Source: Psococerastis gibbosa | Taxonomy: Eukaryota > Arthropoda > Insecta > Psocodea > Psocidae | DNA length: 64,000 nt | Assembly (NCBI GenBank): GCA_963971405.1 | Contig: OZ020491.1 | Location: 812,910 to 876,909 of the forward strand | Direction of reading: 5' to 3' | Part shown: in pieces, positions 10,778 through 21,329 of the stretch | How the letters are laid out: each line of letters opens with the position of its first letter | How positions within the stretch are numbered: the first letter of the stretch is position 1 | Notes under the pieces: model-generated | Databases searched by the model: none | What the model saw: the letters and a program-made list of their open reading frames with translations, nothing else | Told to the model about the DNA's origin: nothing | Translations under genes and position numbers: made by a program

Positions 10778-13131
10778 CCCCAAAATGACGCCCCTGGCTT
10801 GCACTACATATTCGTACATATCACAAGTACGTATCTATCGTCTGTTTTCCGATTCCAATTCAACCCCAAAACTCCACTGTCTGAGTTGATTTATTTTTCT
10901 CTTTATAAGAATTGACATACTTTGCTTTTGGAAAGTTCACTGATTAATTTGCCACCATTGTGGAGTGCGGATTCTTTTGTCGTGGCCAGATGTTGTCTTT
11001 CCATTCCCAGAGATAAGCTTCATCACTCACGCCCAACACTTTTCATTCTCCTGTCGGCTGCAATAGTTCCCAGTGTTCCCACCAGGGGGCCACCTATTCT
11101 TGTGGACTGCAGGCACCATACTATAGCTATTATAGTTTGGGTTCTAATCCACGGACTATTTTTCATTTTCATTTTTTCAATTCACTTGTCCGCTTAGTTT
11201 TCCTCCAGCGGGGGACCTTTTCTCACATCAGACGGAATAAGAATGGTGAGCGTTTCGGGCCGGGCGTCTTGCACACGATGGGTTTTGAAGTTGAGAAATA
11301 TTTTCGGTTGTTAGCCAAAAGCTTTTATAGTAATAACTTCTCTTTGTTGTCAGTTTTTCAATCTTGTCCATAGCTTATATTCACTGTCGTTAGTTGAGGG
11401 GAGGGGGGGGGGGGGGTGACTGAAGTGGGAGAGGGTTTCCTTGGGAACCCCCCAGGATGCTCAGTGCCTGTCTCCTGCAATATATTATAGCAGCGAAAAT
11501 ATGAATTATTATTGCATACCATACAGTAGGTAGGTCAAGTCTTATAGCACAGAATTTATCTAGCTTATTTTGCTTTTAGCCGACAATTTAACACTCCAAA
11601 ATCTTGTAGCTAAAATTATGCAGCATTCCAATAAAATTAAAAAAATACATTATAGAACTTTACTATTGTACGTACCTACTGTATATAATACAATAATAAA
11701 ATGGAAACTGCATTTTCCTTCAGATTTGCAATTATGCAACTATGGACATTTCATTATTCAAATACTGCACACTGCATTGCACTAACTGTGGTTTCCCTTG
11801 CCTTCTTTGGCATCTGCTGGAGCAATTCGGACACATGTATTGGATGAGTCAGAAGCCAATGTGTACAAAAGACATTTCTTTTGCTTTTTGAGCTAAGTGC
11901 ACTATGGTAATCTCTCAGGGCTAATCTATGTGAGTAGCCATAGGCGGTTTATACATAAATGTAATTTAGACAGTTTGGGTTAGGCACCATGCTCATTCTA
12001 ACTAAATGATTATTGACTGTATAATGCCCATAGTGGATTGGTGCCTTACCCACTTGACCTAACTGATACCTATTACAATTAAAAAAATACGATAAGTTGG
12101 CAAAATGAACAAATACATACAATTTAATTTCAAAAGATACAAATTATTTAAATAAATATTAAAATTATCATTGAACTAAGGGGTGCGTTGGAAGTCAGAA
12201 CGATGAAATATAAGATAAGCTGTCATTTGCGGCAGCCTGGCTACCATTATTTAGTTATATTGTTAATGCACCTGTTTCGAACTGGCAAGTACCTGCCCTT
12301 AACCTATCAGGACATGTGTTTTTGATGTCATCTTCCAATGGCTACATTTTTACTTTTTGAATTTCAGTCGGAAAGGGGTTCACTCAGTTTACAATACACT
12401 TTATCGTTCGCACTTCAAAAGCACTCTAAAAGGCAATCGTCGTGGTGTAGGAACATGGTTGGGCCATTGACTGAAAAGTCTCGTCCGACTCTGGGCAGAT
12501 CACAACTTCAAGTTATTGAGCTCACTGAAACACAAAGAAAGGTTGTTTGCTCGTCATTAAATCAATTAGGTAACCTCAGCAGCCAGTCCCAAATTCAACT
12601 GCAACATAAAAGGGGGGCAGGGGGAGGGTGTAAAGTTGCAGAACTACGAGTAGTAAGGGCCCGTTAATGACTTAAGTAGGTAATTGATTGCTGAGATACG
12701 TACAGTAGTTGCAGACTCTCATATACCGGCACAAGAGTTATACAAAGGGTAGTTTGAATTCCGTTAATGGGCAGCTTCTGTTTGAACTAGCAAATGCATC
12801 TCTAGTACGTTTAAGACATTCATTTATGGACTTGAATAAACGTTGAAATAGAGTTTGAAGATTTTGTTTTAGCTTGCCAATCTAATCTTGTCTTCTTGGG
12901 GGGGCAAAAGGTGTCGGTAAATTAATTGAGATAAAACGGTTCGTAATGCTACGTACGGAAAGTGGAAAAGAAGCCGCCATGTAAAAATAGTCATGGCGCT
13001 AAAAATGTTTTGAATGGGAAGTCTGGGTTAATTATAAGATTGGGTGAAAAGAAAATAAAGACAGTTTTTGTTCCTTCTTTCTTCCTTTCATTATTTCTTT
13101 CTCTCACCAAACCTAACAGAGGCCCTAACAA
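10778..13131. other. Intergenic, no gene recognised
   Basis: Short open frames (such as 12338-12667) lack signal peptides, domain motifs or splice support and look random. A G-rich run occurs at 11397-11417. A sequence with GATTAGAACCC near 11140 on the minus strand might be a tRNA-headed relic but lacks a clear A box. Confidence 0.35.
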
Positions 13132-13137
13132 TTTATT
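13132..13137 (-). terminator. Poly(A) signal AATAAA for the 13.2 kb acidic-protein gene
   Basis: TTTATT on the plus strand is AATAAA on the minus strand, 79 bases past the stop codon of the acidic-protein frame. It supports a single-exon reading, in which the GTAAGT at the stop codon is not used as a donor. Confidence 0.4.
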
Positions 13138-13215
13138 TCGCTGCAGTTGGGACTCCTACAATACAACTTACAGAAAGAACCTTAGGTTACTGCACTAAAC
13201 TCCGTAACATGCAAC

Positions 13216-13731
13216 TTACATTTGCTTCCTCAACCAGTCTCTAAAAGGCGCAATAACTCCACTTCTCCGAAGGAACCTCACAAAAGTGTTGACATTGAAC
13301 GCGATGATGTTGTCCAATAACGGAGTATTATCTTCCGCCTCCTCGTCAAGTCCCCGAAAAATGTCAAAATCGTCATCTTCATCATCATCATCGTCATCAT
13401 CTTCTTCGGAATCGAAATCGAAAAACAATTCAAATGACAAATCATCATCATCGTCGTCTCCGTCTTTGTCATCTTCCAAGCCTTCTTCAGCAGCTTCCTC
13501 CTCTTCCGACTCCTCACTGTCCAGCCAGAGTTCAAACAGTGTTCTTTGTTTATTCCCAACATCCTTCAAACAGTCACCACTAATTTCGCCATTATTACAA
13601 GTGACCACATCTTTTGCTATGACTTCTCTTAACTGAGATGCTCCCGCGGGTTTTGATATATGCTTAGCGGAAGCATAGTCAGTATGTAAGAAAATGACGG
13701 CGGCAATAACTAAAACAGTAGTTAAATGCAT
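13216..13731 (-). CDS. Secreted Asp/Glu-rich acidic protein
   Basis: Name unknown. Residues 1-22 form a clear signal peptide (TTVLVIAAVIFL ... ASA). Two cysteines follow in a short loop (C45-x2-G-x3-G-x-C54). Next is a long acidic tract with Asp runs (GDDDDDDLSFELFFDFD and a second poly-Asp block). The C-terminal segment, about 30 residues, is hydrophobic and basic (FVRFLRRSGVIAPFRDWLR). That last segment aligns with the end of exon 1 of the 17.9-19.3 kb gene. Transcription is supported by a TATAAAA box 33 bases upstream of the ATG. The stop codon overlaps a perfect donor (AT|GTAAGT, exon end 13220, phase 2), so the frame either stops at 13216 or splices to an unseen exon. Acidic secreted proteins of this kind often bind calcium or basic partners. 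That function is inferred. Confidence 0.65.
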   Translation of the reverse strand: MHLTTVLVIAAVIFLHTDYASAKHISKPAGASQLREVIAKDVVTCNNGEISGDCLKDVGNKQRTLFELWLDSEESEEEEAAEEGLEDDKDGDDDDDDLSFELFFDFDSEEDDDDDDDEDDDFDIFRGLDEEAEDNTPLLDNIIAFNVNTFVRFLRRSGVIAPFRDWLRKQM

Positions 13732-13763
13732 GGTGACTATTGTTAAAATTTAATGCTCAGTCG

Positions 13764-13770
13764 GTTTTAT
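13764..13770 (-). promoter_or_regulatory. TATA box of the 13.2 kb acidic-protein gene
   Basis: TATAAAA on the minus strand begins about 40 bases before the ATG, implying a very short 5' leader. The position fits an RNA polymerase II core promoter. Confidence 0.6.
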
Positions 13771-13774
13771 AGCA

Positions 13775-14508
13775 GGAGAATTAATATATGCGAAGTTTGT
13801 GCTATTGTTTCGAGGAGGAGTTGGGAGTGGTTGTAGTTTTGTGGGTATTTTGAAGGCTACCTAACTGTTACGAGGCTTCACGTGCTGTGAATTTTAATAG
13901 TGCGTTTGCATTTGGAATGGTTTTGAATGTCACGAATGTAGTTCAAGGTTAATTTGACAACGCCAAAGTGCTAATTCGCGATGAAGGTGGTTTTTAATTG
14001 CAACAAAGTTGTTTTAATTTAATTAATGCTGCAGAAACTTTTTTAATGAATAGTGTGCATAACCTTAGTTTTGGAGAATTAACAGATTTTTTAAAGCTGT
14101 TCATGGAAGTAGGCCTACTACAGTGATCCATTGAACCGTTGGATTTTTTTGGACATTCCTGGCATTGCTATGAGTTTTAGCTGCAGACACACAGGAAGTA
14201 TATGCCCTCTGTGTCAATCCACATCGGCTCAAGCGGCAATACACAAACTTACCAGTGACAAAATGCAACTGGTGCAGGTTTGGCTTAATCATGTTCGGGT
14301 ACTTTTCTAGAACTCGTACTCTCACGAAGTCTCGGGAAGGAATGCTGCACGGCACCGCCATGCATTGGAGCATGCTCAGTATTCCATACTGAAATGTGTC
14401 AAACCATGGTGGGATCGGTTCTTATTGTAAGAGACTTACTTGGAATGTGGGACGCGTAGACTCTTGGGTGACAAGTTGACACTCCAATCCGTGTTACCAT
14501 GGTCATCT
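13775..14508. other. Intergenic, no gene recognised
   Basis: AT-rich flank without coding signal. The short minus-strand frame at 14101-14373 has no signal peptide, domain or splice context. Confidence 0.35.
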
Positions 14509-15090
14509 ATCTAAATTGAGATGGCTACCAATGTTCGACTACCTAACTGAAAATTTCTTCACAACTTTTCATTTCATGACCACCTGAGCCTAAACCCACA
14601 CGCGCTCAAAATGTTATACATATATTTTATATAGTATATTGTATATGCATGTATGTATATCAATTTAAGGAAAGACCGTAACTTCCGTAGATATTACCCG
14701 ATTTTGATAAAACTTGGCATAAAAATTGATCATACAAATGTCTTGATCAAGTTTATTAGCCGCCATTTTGTTTGAGATGGTCCAGTCAGTTAGCATTGGT
14801 CGTACAGGGATAGGATATTATTTGACTGAAAACCCGTAGTTTTATCTACGATAAAATAAATAAATAAATAAATATTGACTTTTTTGGTTCTATTACTAAG
14901 CCAACTACTATTACTAAAGCCCTCTCTTACACTCAACTAGGACCGCCTGCCTTACATGCCCTCCAAAGCATATGCCAGAAAATGTAGGAATGGTGAAAGT
15001 CAGAGTCCGTACCACTACTCTACATGTCTTGACTACGATAATGGTAATTAACACTTTTTATGACAAATTTCAAGCTCACGACCAGTCAAG
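14509..15090 (+). repeat. Interspersed repeat A, copy 2, split by a SINE
   Basis: Sequence matching 7190-7620 runs through ATCTACGATA at 14853, is interrupted by the SINE at 14854-15032, and resumes with CTACGATAATGG at 15033. Copy 1 shows the uninterrupted form. Confidence 0.7.
14854..15032 (-). mobile_element. tRNA-derived SINE (copy with exact target duplication)
   Basis: Read on the minus strand it begins with a tRNA-like head (A-box-like TAGAGTAGTGGT). The B-box region is damaged. It continues through the family body (GGAGGGCATGTAA, TTGAGTGTAAGAGAGGGC) to an (ATTT)n tail. CTACGATAA flanks it at 14846-14854 and 15033-15041, matching the single site in repeat A copy 1. Confidence 0.8.
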
Positions 15091-15508
15091 CTAAAAATGA
15101 TGTGACACGTGCACATAGGCCAATAAAGACGTGCTGTAAAAGGAGGCACCAGACTGCCCTGTATTAACAGTAAACATAAAAACTACCAAAATCGCTGCAC
15201 TGAGCCTCACAGTCTGACACATTTCTATTAAAGTCGAAAAATTAGGTCATTGCGCTATAGGCTATATGACATTTCATAAGAAACGTGAGACGTTTGATCC
15301 GGCGGTGCAAACACTTGAAAATGAAATAACCTTGTGCAAATACGTCAAGTTGTCTGCCCTTCCACTCGATGGCTATTCTACAGCTTTGAACTTTCGTCTC
15401 TGCTCTCAGTGGCGCATCCCAGTCCAGAGGAAGACAAGCAACGCTTGGCGTCATCAAGAGTTTCACTGAGCTAAGATTGCCCACCCCCCCGCCGTATGCT
15501 GTATGCTT

Positions 15509-16346
15509 AGGGTCACCAGATTTCAGAAATCTCAATTCCTGACACCTAAATCATAGTGTCATTCTATATAGTGTACATTTCCTTCTGAAGTGTCACATTG
15601 TATCCAGTGTAAATTTATTTGTGAATTTCACTCTTAAAAACTACTATGCTACAAAAGAATTAAATATTATATTATAAGTCCCCAAGTAAAAGAGTAAAAA
15701 TTAAATTACTCGTGACTTCGTGGTATTTAATTTTAATAAACAAACAAAAACAAAAAATTAGTGTTTTAGAAAAAATTGTTATTATAACTACTCTAACTAG
15801 AATTAACAAAACCCAAATAATCATAAATCAACTTTGTCTAAGAAACCCACTGCTGTTTGTACATTTGCATCTTCGCCTCGAGTTGGGCAAGTCTTAAATC
15901 ACAGATAAGGTGTAACCGTGCAAGTGCGTTTCACTCTGTAGATGGCTGTTCTTGTCGAAAGTGCTCAGGGTTTTATACTAACACCAGGAGTGGATTTCTT
16001 AGACAAAGTTAATTTTTTTAAACTATTATTTGGGTTTTAATAATTCTAGTTGTAGCCTAGTAGTGATAACAAGTTTTCCTAAACCACTAAGTTTTTGTTT
16101 CTGCTTGTTTACGCAAGGAAAAATTAATATATTGAATATCATATTGAAATAATTTGGCCTACAAGCGTGGAACTACACAAAGACCGCCAAATTTTGATTT
16201 AAAAGTAAAGCGTGGAAGTTTATCAGTTCAGAAAAAAAAACTTTATTTCACATTTTTAACGTTTCGAAGTCCATTTTTTTCATCTGCATGCTTCTCGTAA
16301 AATTCCTGACATTCACCCAGCAATTCCTGATGTCTGGTAACCCTAT
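15509..16346. mobile_element. Fold-back element with AGGGTnACCAGA ends and a large internal inverted repeat
   Basis: The ends AGGGTCACCAGA (15509) and its complement TCTGGTAACCCT (to about 16346) are inverted. Inside, 15728-15852 is the near-complement of 15988-16115, with AAAACCCAAATAAT and AACTTTGTCTAAGAAA in both arms. TA dinucleotides at the ends could be the target duplication. There is no transposase frame. Confidence 0.6.
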
Positions 16347-16450
16347 ATTGTACACCTCGCTTTGTAACACAGATCGCCCCATCGTGCAGTTTGCTATTTT
16401 AGGAGATGTTTTGGACACTCCATTTAATCGTACATGAATGATTTACTATT

Positions 16451-16551
16451 GAATGAAGAACCAGTAGAATCCGGGCAAAGTGAACTGAAAGTGAAGTTCA
16501 CTTTCAGTTCGACCACGGCCCATCAGCCCAGATTCTGCTGGTTCTTCATTC
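16451..16551. repeat. Nested palindrome of the CAGTAGAATCCGGG repeat family
   Basis: Outer arms GAATGAAGAACCAGTAGAATC and GATTCTGCTGGTTCTTCATTC are inverted. The centre is a perfect GAACTGAAAGTGAA / TTCACTTTCAGTTC hairpin with a one-base loop. The GACCACGGCC part recurs at 17.8, 34.7, 46.2 and 63.4-63.6 kb. Confidence 0.65.
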
Positions 16552-16907
16552 TACTCCGGCCGTGAAAGCCTTTGCAGTTACATAGATTTACTATTGTATA
16601 CTATTCTATGATATCGGGTTAAAGCACTTAATCTGGTTTCTTTGAAGAAATAATATTTCAGGTGAGAAAATGTATAAATTTACTGTGAAGAATTTATTTT
16701 TATTTTTCGTCACTGTTACTATCGAATGAGGAATAAATCAATTTCGACAACTTGACTCATTCTTGGTTTACGCATTTTTTTTTTTTAACCTTATTAAATG
16801 ATATCGTTCTTGCCGTGCCCAACGGTGCATTTTCACTCGTTTAATAAAACATAAAGATGGTTAAAGCCTCACAGTAATGTGCAACAAAAATACCAATAAT
16901 TTCAATA

Positions 16908-16913
16908 TTTATT
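16908..16913 (-). terminator. Poly(A) signal AATAAA for the 17.0-19.3 kb gene
   Basis: TTTATT on the plus strand is AATAAA on the minus strand, 128 bases past the stop codon at 17041. The position suits the end of the second exon's transcript. Confidence 0.5.
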
Positions 16914-17040
16914 CAATTTATTACTAACTACAAGTATCTAACATACCATATCACATAAATTACAGACCAGTAAAAAAGTATAAAAAATATTAATTAAAGT
17001 ATAAACCTATTCTCATAGCCATCATCTTAAATTATTTCTT

Positions 17041-19336
17041 TCACGGCGATTGTTTCTTTGAGTTCGCTTCGACCTTTTTCGGTACATCAGTTTTGCCATC
17101 ACTCTGCTTTGGCTTGGATGAATTATTTTTATTGTTGTCAGCAGTCTTCTTCGTTGAATTATTCATTGTGTCTTCAACCTTTCTAGAAGGACTTGCTTTC
17201 GAGTTGGTATTCTCAGGCTTTTTCGGCGCGTTCACGTTGAGATTCCCCTTGCCTTTGGCAATATTGTTGATGACAACCCCAGTCTTTTTGTCAACCGTGT
17301 TCTGCCCTTGTTTCTTGTTGATACCCTTCTTCGGAGCTTTGCTGATCTGTCCGGCCACTTTGAGCGGTCTCTGGGCGGCTGGTCTGGCTGGATGTCTGGG
17401 GGGTCCCACTGCTTTGTTCTTTTTCTGGTGTAGAGGTCTGTGCACTCCCTTCTTCTTCTTGTGGGCTGCCAGTATTGCATTTCGTCTTCGCTTGCGGCTG
17501 AAATTGAGGGATGACAATTTTTATGGGTTATTCATCAATAAGCTACAAATGCCTCAACAATACTTACACAGTATTATCATTCATACCTACGAAGTACTGA
17601 ATAATGTGTCACTACAGAACAAGTATGTTCTAGCTATTGGGTAGTGGTCAAACTGAAATGGTGATTATTTTTGCCTTTATCAACACCTTCAAAGATTGTA
17701 TGTTGGGGGCTAAGTTGTTAATGAAGATGTTGACCGCAGCCGTTGAGGATCGGGTGAAAAGTTTACTTTCACAACGACCACGGTCCAGGGCTTGTTAGCC
17801 ATCCACCCGTTTCATCGGAATTCTACCACGAGACTTTGTAACTATATTTGACCCACTATTCAGTTGTTTCATAATCAAATTTGAAGTATAACTCTTGCAA
17901 CCCTATTTCTCAAGTGGTTTAATAATACATTTTGGCACTTACGCTTCAGCGATGATCCACTGTTGTATCGGTCCTCGATATCCATTAACTCTCATCCACC
18001 TCATAACAGCCCATATTTTAAATTTTATGAGCTTATTAATTATCGCTTGTTTCTCAGGCGTCAGTTGAAATCCAAGCTCTTCTTCAGACTCATCTTCCTC
18101 CTCACAGTCGCAATCTTCTTCGTCTTCTTCTTCTTCTTCCTCACATTCATCGCACTCCTCTTCGCATTCATCGCATTCTTCAGAAGATTCTTCGGATGAT
18201 TCTTCACAGTCACAATCCTCTTCTGATGATTCCTCTGATGATTCTTCTGATGACTCTTCAGATGACTCCTCGGACGATTCCTCTGACGATTCTTCCTCTG
18301 ATGACTCGCAATCACAGTCCTCCTCAGATTCTTCAGAAGATTCCGATTCAGATGACTCCTCAGACTCAGATGATTCCTCAGATGATTCACAGTCACAGTC
18401 TTCCTCCTCTGAAGATTCCTCTGATGACTCTTCTGATGATTCCTCAGAGGATTCTTCCGATGATTCCTCTGATGATTCTTCCGATGATTCACAGTCACAG
18501 TCTTCTTCAGATGACTCCGATTCAGATGACTCTGATTCTGACTCTGATTCCGACTCTTCAGACGATTCACAGCCACAGTCTTCTTCAGATGACTCCGATT
18601 CAGATGACTCCGATTCAGATGACTCCGATTCAGATGACTCCGATTCAGATGACTCCGATTCAGACGACTCAGATTCAGATGACTCCGATTCCGACTCTTC
18701 TGATGATTCACAATCGCAATCTTCCTCGGACGATTCCGACTCAGATGATTCGGATTCTGATGACTCAGACTCCGATGACTCAGATTCTGACTCTGAAGAT
18801 TCCGATTCTGACTCTGATGATGACGCACATGGATCACATTCATCTGATTCAGAGTCCTGAACTGGGTGGACATGCTTGTGACCTTTTTTAATATTTTTGA
18901 AATTTTTTGCCTTCTTTACTTTTTTTAGCTTTCTTGGTAAAGGATCAGTTGGAAGACCACAAATGCCTGGCAGTACCTCTATTTGTCCTTCTGGGCAAAT
19001 AAGGCCTACAATACTGGGAGGTCGTTCTACGATAATAGGATGGTGGTCCGTAGGAGGCGTGGTCGGTTGTACCGTGGTCATGGCGTCAAATCGGTCCTTA
19101 ATCTTTTTCAAAGCAACCAAAGCAATCACTGTCTTCTTTAAGCTTCGATCCGCAAGTCCATCACTGGGCTGCGAGTCGTCATATTGCACTGCGTCTGTTA
19201 TAAAATCATCGTCTAATAATTCTTTAACCTCACTTGAAAATTGCACACCGTCATTCTCATCTACTTCAGCAGGAAATCCATATGTTGAAAATATGACTGC
19301 GCATATCACTCCTACTTTGAAAATGGTTGATTCCAT
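17041..19336 (-). CDS. Secreted acidic/basic block polyampholyte, two exons
   Basis: The model joins exon 1 (17943-19336, 464 codons plus 2 bases) to exon 2 (17041-17497, one base plus 151 codons). The donor GC|GTAAGT and acceptor TTTCAG|C fit phase 2 exactly and make an Ala codon, giving about 616 residues. The start is the Met at 19336 because an upstream in-frame Met (19384) lies only 21 bases from the TATA box. Order of parts: signal peptide (1-22); a C114-x2-G-x6-G-x-C126 loop; a short Lys-rich stretch; a long Ser/Glu/Asp tract (about 161-430) with seven CDC or CGC motifs set in SSEE/SESE repeats; a helix-like segment ending near WMRVNGYRGPIQQW. Exon 2 begins RKRRR, a possible furin-type site, and is Lys/Asn/Pro-rich. 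It may bind mineral, metal or polyanions, or self-associate by charge. That is inference. The two frames could also be read as separate genes, but exon 2 lacks its own signal or promoter. Confidence 0.8.
17735..17835 (+). repeat. Copy of the GACCACGGCC repeat family within the intron
   Basis: CACAACGACCACGGTCCAGG follows a GTGAAAAG / CTTTCAC short inverted pair, as in the palindrome at 16.5 kb. It lies in the single intron (17498-17942) of the acidic/basic gene. Confidence 0.45.
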
Positions 19337-19398
19337 TTTCGGAAATGTACTCTGGACTGTTGGAAGCGAACTATACTTTGCCATATTTCACCCGGAGC

Positions 19399-19405
19399 TT
19401 TTATA
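19399..19405 (-). promoter_or_regulatory. TATA box of the acidic/basic protein gene
   Basis: CATATAAAAGC on the minus strand lies about 70 bases before the chosen ATG (19336) and 21 bases before an upstream in-frame ATG (19384). That spacing makes the downstream start the transcribed one. Confidence 0.65.
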
Positions 19406-19409
19406 TGAA

Positions 19410-20524
19410 AGCTCAGCAGGGTCATTTCCCAAGTTAATGTGATGTCCATGTGCATACGCAGGATTTGTGATGGTCCTTGCCTGCAGCAGAAGGTGAGGCT
19501 GGCTAAGATTGATGAGTGATGAGTCAATGGCTATGCAGAAGCTGTGCAGTGTAGCAAATGCGCTCATCTAGCTAACCTACTTTTAACAGATAAGGTCACT
19601 TTGGTTTCAATGTAACAACAGGAGCCTGAATGCATAGTATCTATTTTCAATGAGTCTTATTGCTGAGTCTAATTCTTCCATATGCTCTACAGTTATGTCC
19701 AGTCGGTGACTATATTTTTTACTTTGACTCATATGCGGAGTATAACATAAGTAGTGTGGTCGGCCAAATTTTCGGTATAAGATTTATTTTCGATTAATAG
19801 ACAACAAGTTACCCATTAAGTCTTACAAATTATACATGCTGTATATTAGGCTATTTTACGTTTCACGTCACGTGTTGTTTTTGTGCCGTAACGTAATTCG
19901 AGTAATTGCAAAATATAAATAATGGGCGAATATTTAAAATCGAAATAAGAAAATATGTAAGAATTAAATAAAACTTCCATAGTCATTTATTTACTCTTTT
20001 ACTTCAACGTGTTTTTATGGCTTTTCCTTCAATCACCAGTGGTATGTGTGTAGTGAGTACGCGCCTATTGCTTAAAGTAAAGTGTAAAGTAAAATAAAAT
20101 AAATTCTTAAAGTAACATACGTAACATTTTGAGTTTCTTAATTCTAAATTTTCCACATAGTCAGAGCTGTAGAATTGAACCACAAGTCTGGTTTGAAATG
20201 CACCATACCGGCCACTGCCAAAAAACCCGGAAATTGTTTACTTCGCCAATTTTTCAAATTGCCATAAGTTGCTAATTCGCTTCAAAATCTGTACCTAAAA
20301 TCTAGTAAAGTACCCAAAGTAAAGAAATAATACTCCCATTCCTGTGGGAAATTTGGATTGGAACCAAAACAAAAAACGGTCAGTAGGTAAACAAATTTGA
20401 ATGAATGAATGAAAAGTGTAATGAATATTAAAAAAAATTAATAAACAATAATTGTATTTGCATTGAGTTTTATGTTTATTTATTTACCTTTTATTATTTA
20501 GATTTTACCTTTATGGGAAATTTT
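19410..20524. other. Intergenic, no gene recognised
   Basis: AT-rich sequence without coding, RNA or clear repeat signal. A short (AATG)n run lies near 20400-20412. Confidence 0.35.
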
Positions 20525-20725
20525 CTACATTACCACTGGATCATAGTCGTGAGTGCCCCTATAATCACATAACCCTAAAACTTGAATATTATTGGGAAAA
20601 ATTGACCGTATCATTCCAAATTTGGCTCGAAACAACAACATTCCCCTATTTTCCATAGGCCGTACCATACCATTAATTTTATCAGAAGTCAGCAGTACGA
20701 TAAATAAGCAGATAAAAGTGGTCAT
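20525..20725 (-). CDS. Possible small secreted protein (66 residues)
   Basis: A single open frame begins with a plausible signal peptide (TTFICLFIVLLTSDKING) followed by about 46 residues with one cysteine (GLCDYRG) and no low-complexity bias. It lies in the secreted-protein cluster and on the same strand as its nearest neighbours. There is no obvious TATA box, no homologous copy in the window and no C-x2-G-x6-G-x-C module, so chance is a real alternative. Confidence 0.25.
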   Translation of the reverse strand: MTTFICLFIVLLTSDKINGMVRPMENRGMLLFRAKFGMIRSIFPNNIQVLGLCDYRGTHDYDPVVM

Positions 20726-21329
20726 GAGGTCCCAGTAAAAGTTAAATCAATGTTGAGAGGAAAGAAATAAAAGTCAAGTCGTAGATAAATAAAGACCTGT
20801 TTGCATTTACTGCTAACTCAAATTCGGGCTAAGTGGTAAGTTCCGACTTGCGTACAGTACAGTATGGCGGACTGTGTACCCAGCCACTCAAACGTACTTA
20901 AAGTGTTCAACAATGAAATAGGAATTTTGTTAGCTTTCCTACATATTGAAAACCCCAAGAATTCAAGCGACCCATGGTTAGAGTTTTGCAGTTATGGAGT
21001 ATAATTGTGGCTTGAAATAAAACTGTGTTAACAGGCCACTACGTCGTTATATGGACACTTTGACGGTCTTAATATCGCACGTTTCGAGATGCTCAGAGTC
21101 AATATTGCTGTTCAAATCCCATTCTCGTCCTTATTTCCATATGTTCTGTTCTTTAATTCTAATGCCTGTAGAGGCTTTTTATAATGTAAAATAAGTACTT
21201 TGTACCAGTAGGCTAATAATGAATTAATTTTAATTTAATTAATTTTAGTTCAATTAATTAATTTTAATTTGATTTAATTTTAATTTTCTTTAATTATTAT
21301 TTTAATTAATTAATTAATTATGTCCTCTT
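20726..21329. other. Intergenic, no gene recognised
   Basis: Includes a low-complexity TTAATT-rich stretch at 21217-21320 with no coding potential. Confidence 0.4.

Noticed and set aside
13278-13636. Poly-Ser and Met/Thr-rich frames over the 13.2 kb gene
   Set aside because: Produced by the GAT/GAC/GAA repeats of the acidic gene read in other frames.
17041-17517. Lys-rich frame as an independent gene starting at Met 17517
   Set aside because: The first seven codons span the acceptor. No TATA box or signal peptide precedes it, and the phase matches the acidic exon exactly.
18061-18891. Long open frames on both strands (270 and 231 residues) over the acidic exon
   Set aside because: They are frame shadows of the repetitive Ser/Glu/Asp codons. 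They lack signal peptides, promoters and sensible composition.
19337-19384. Upstream Met (19384) as start of the acidic/basic protein
   Set aside because: It lies only 21 bases from the TATA box, upstream of the expected transcription start, and would put a polar stretch before the signal peptide.
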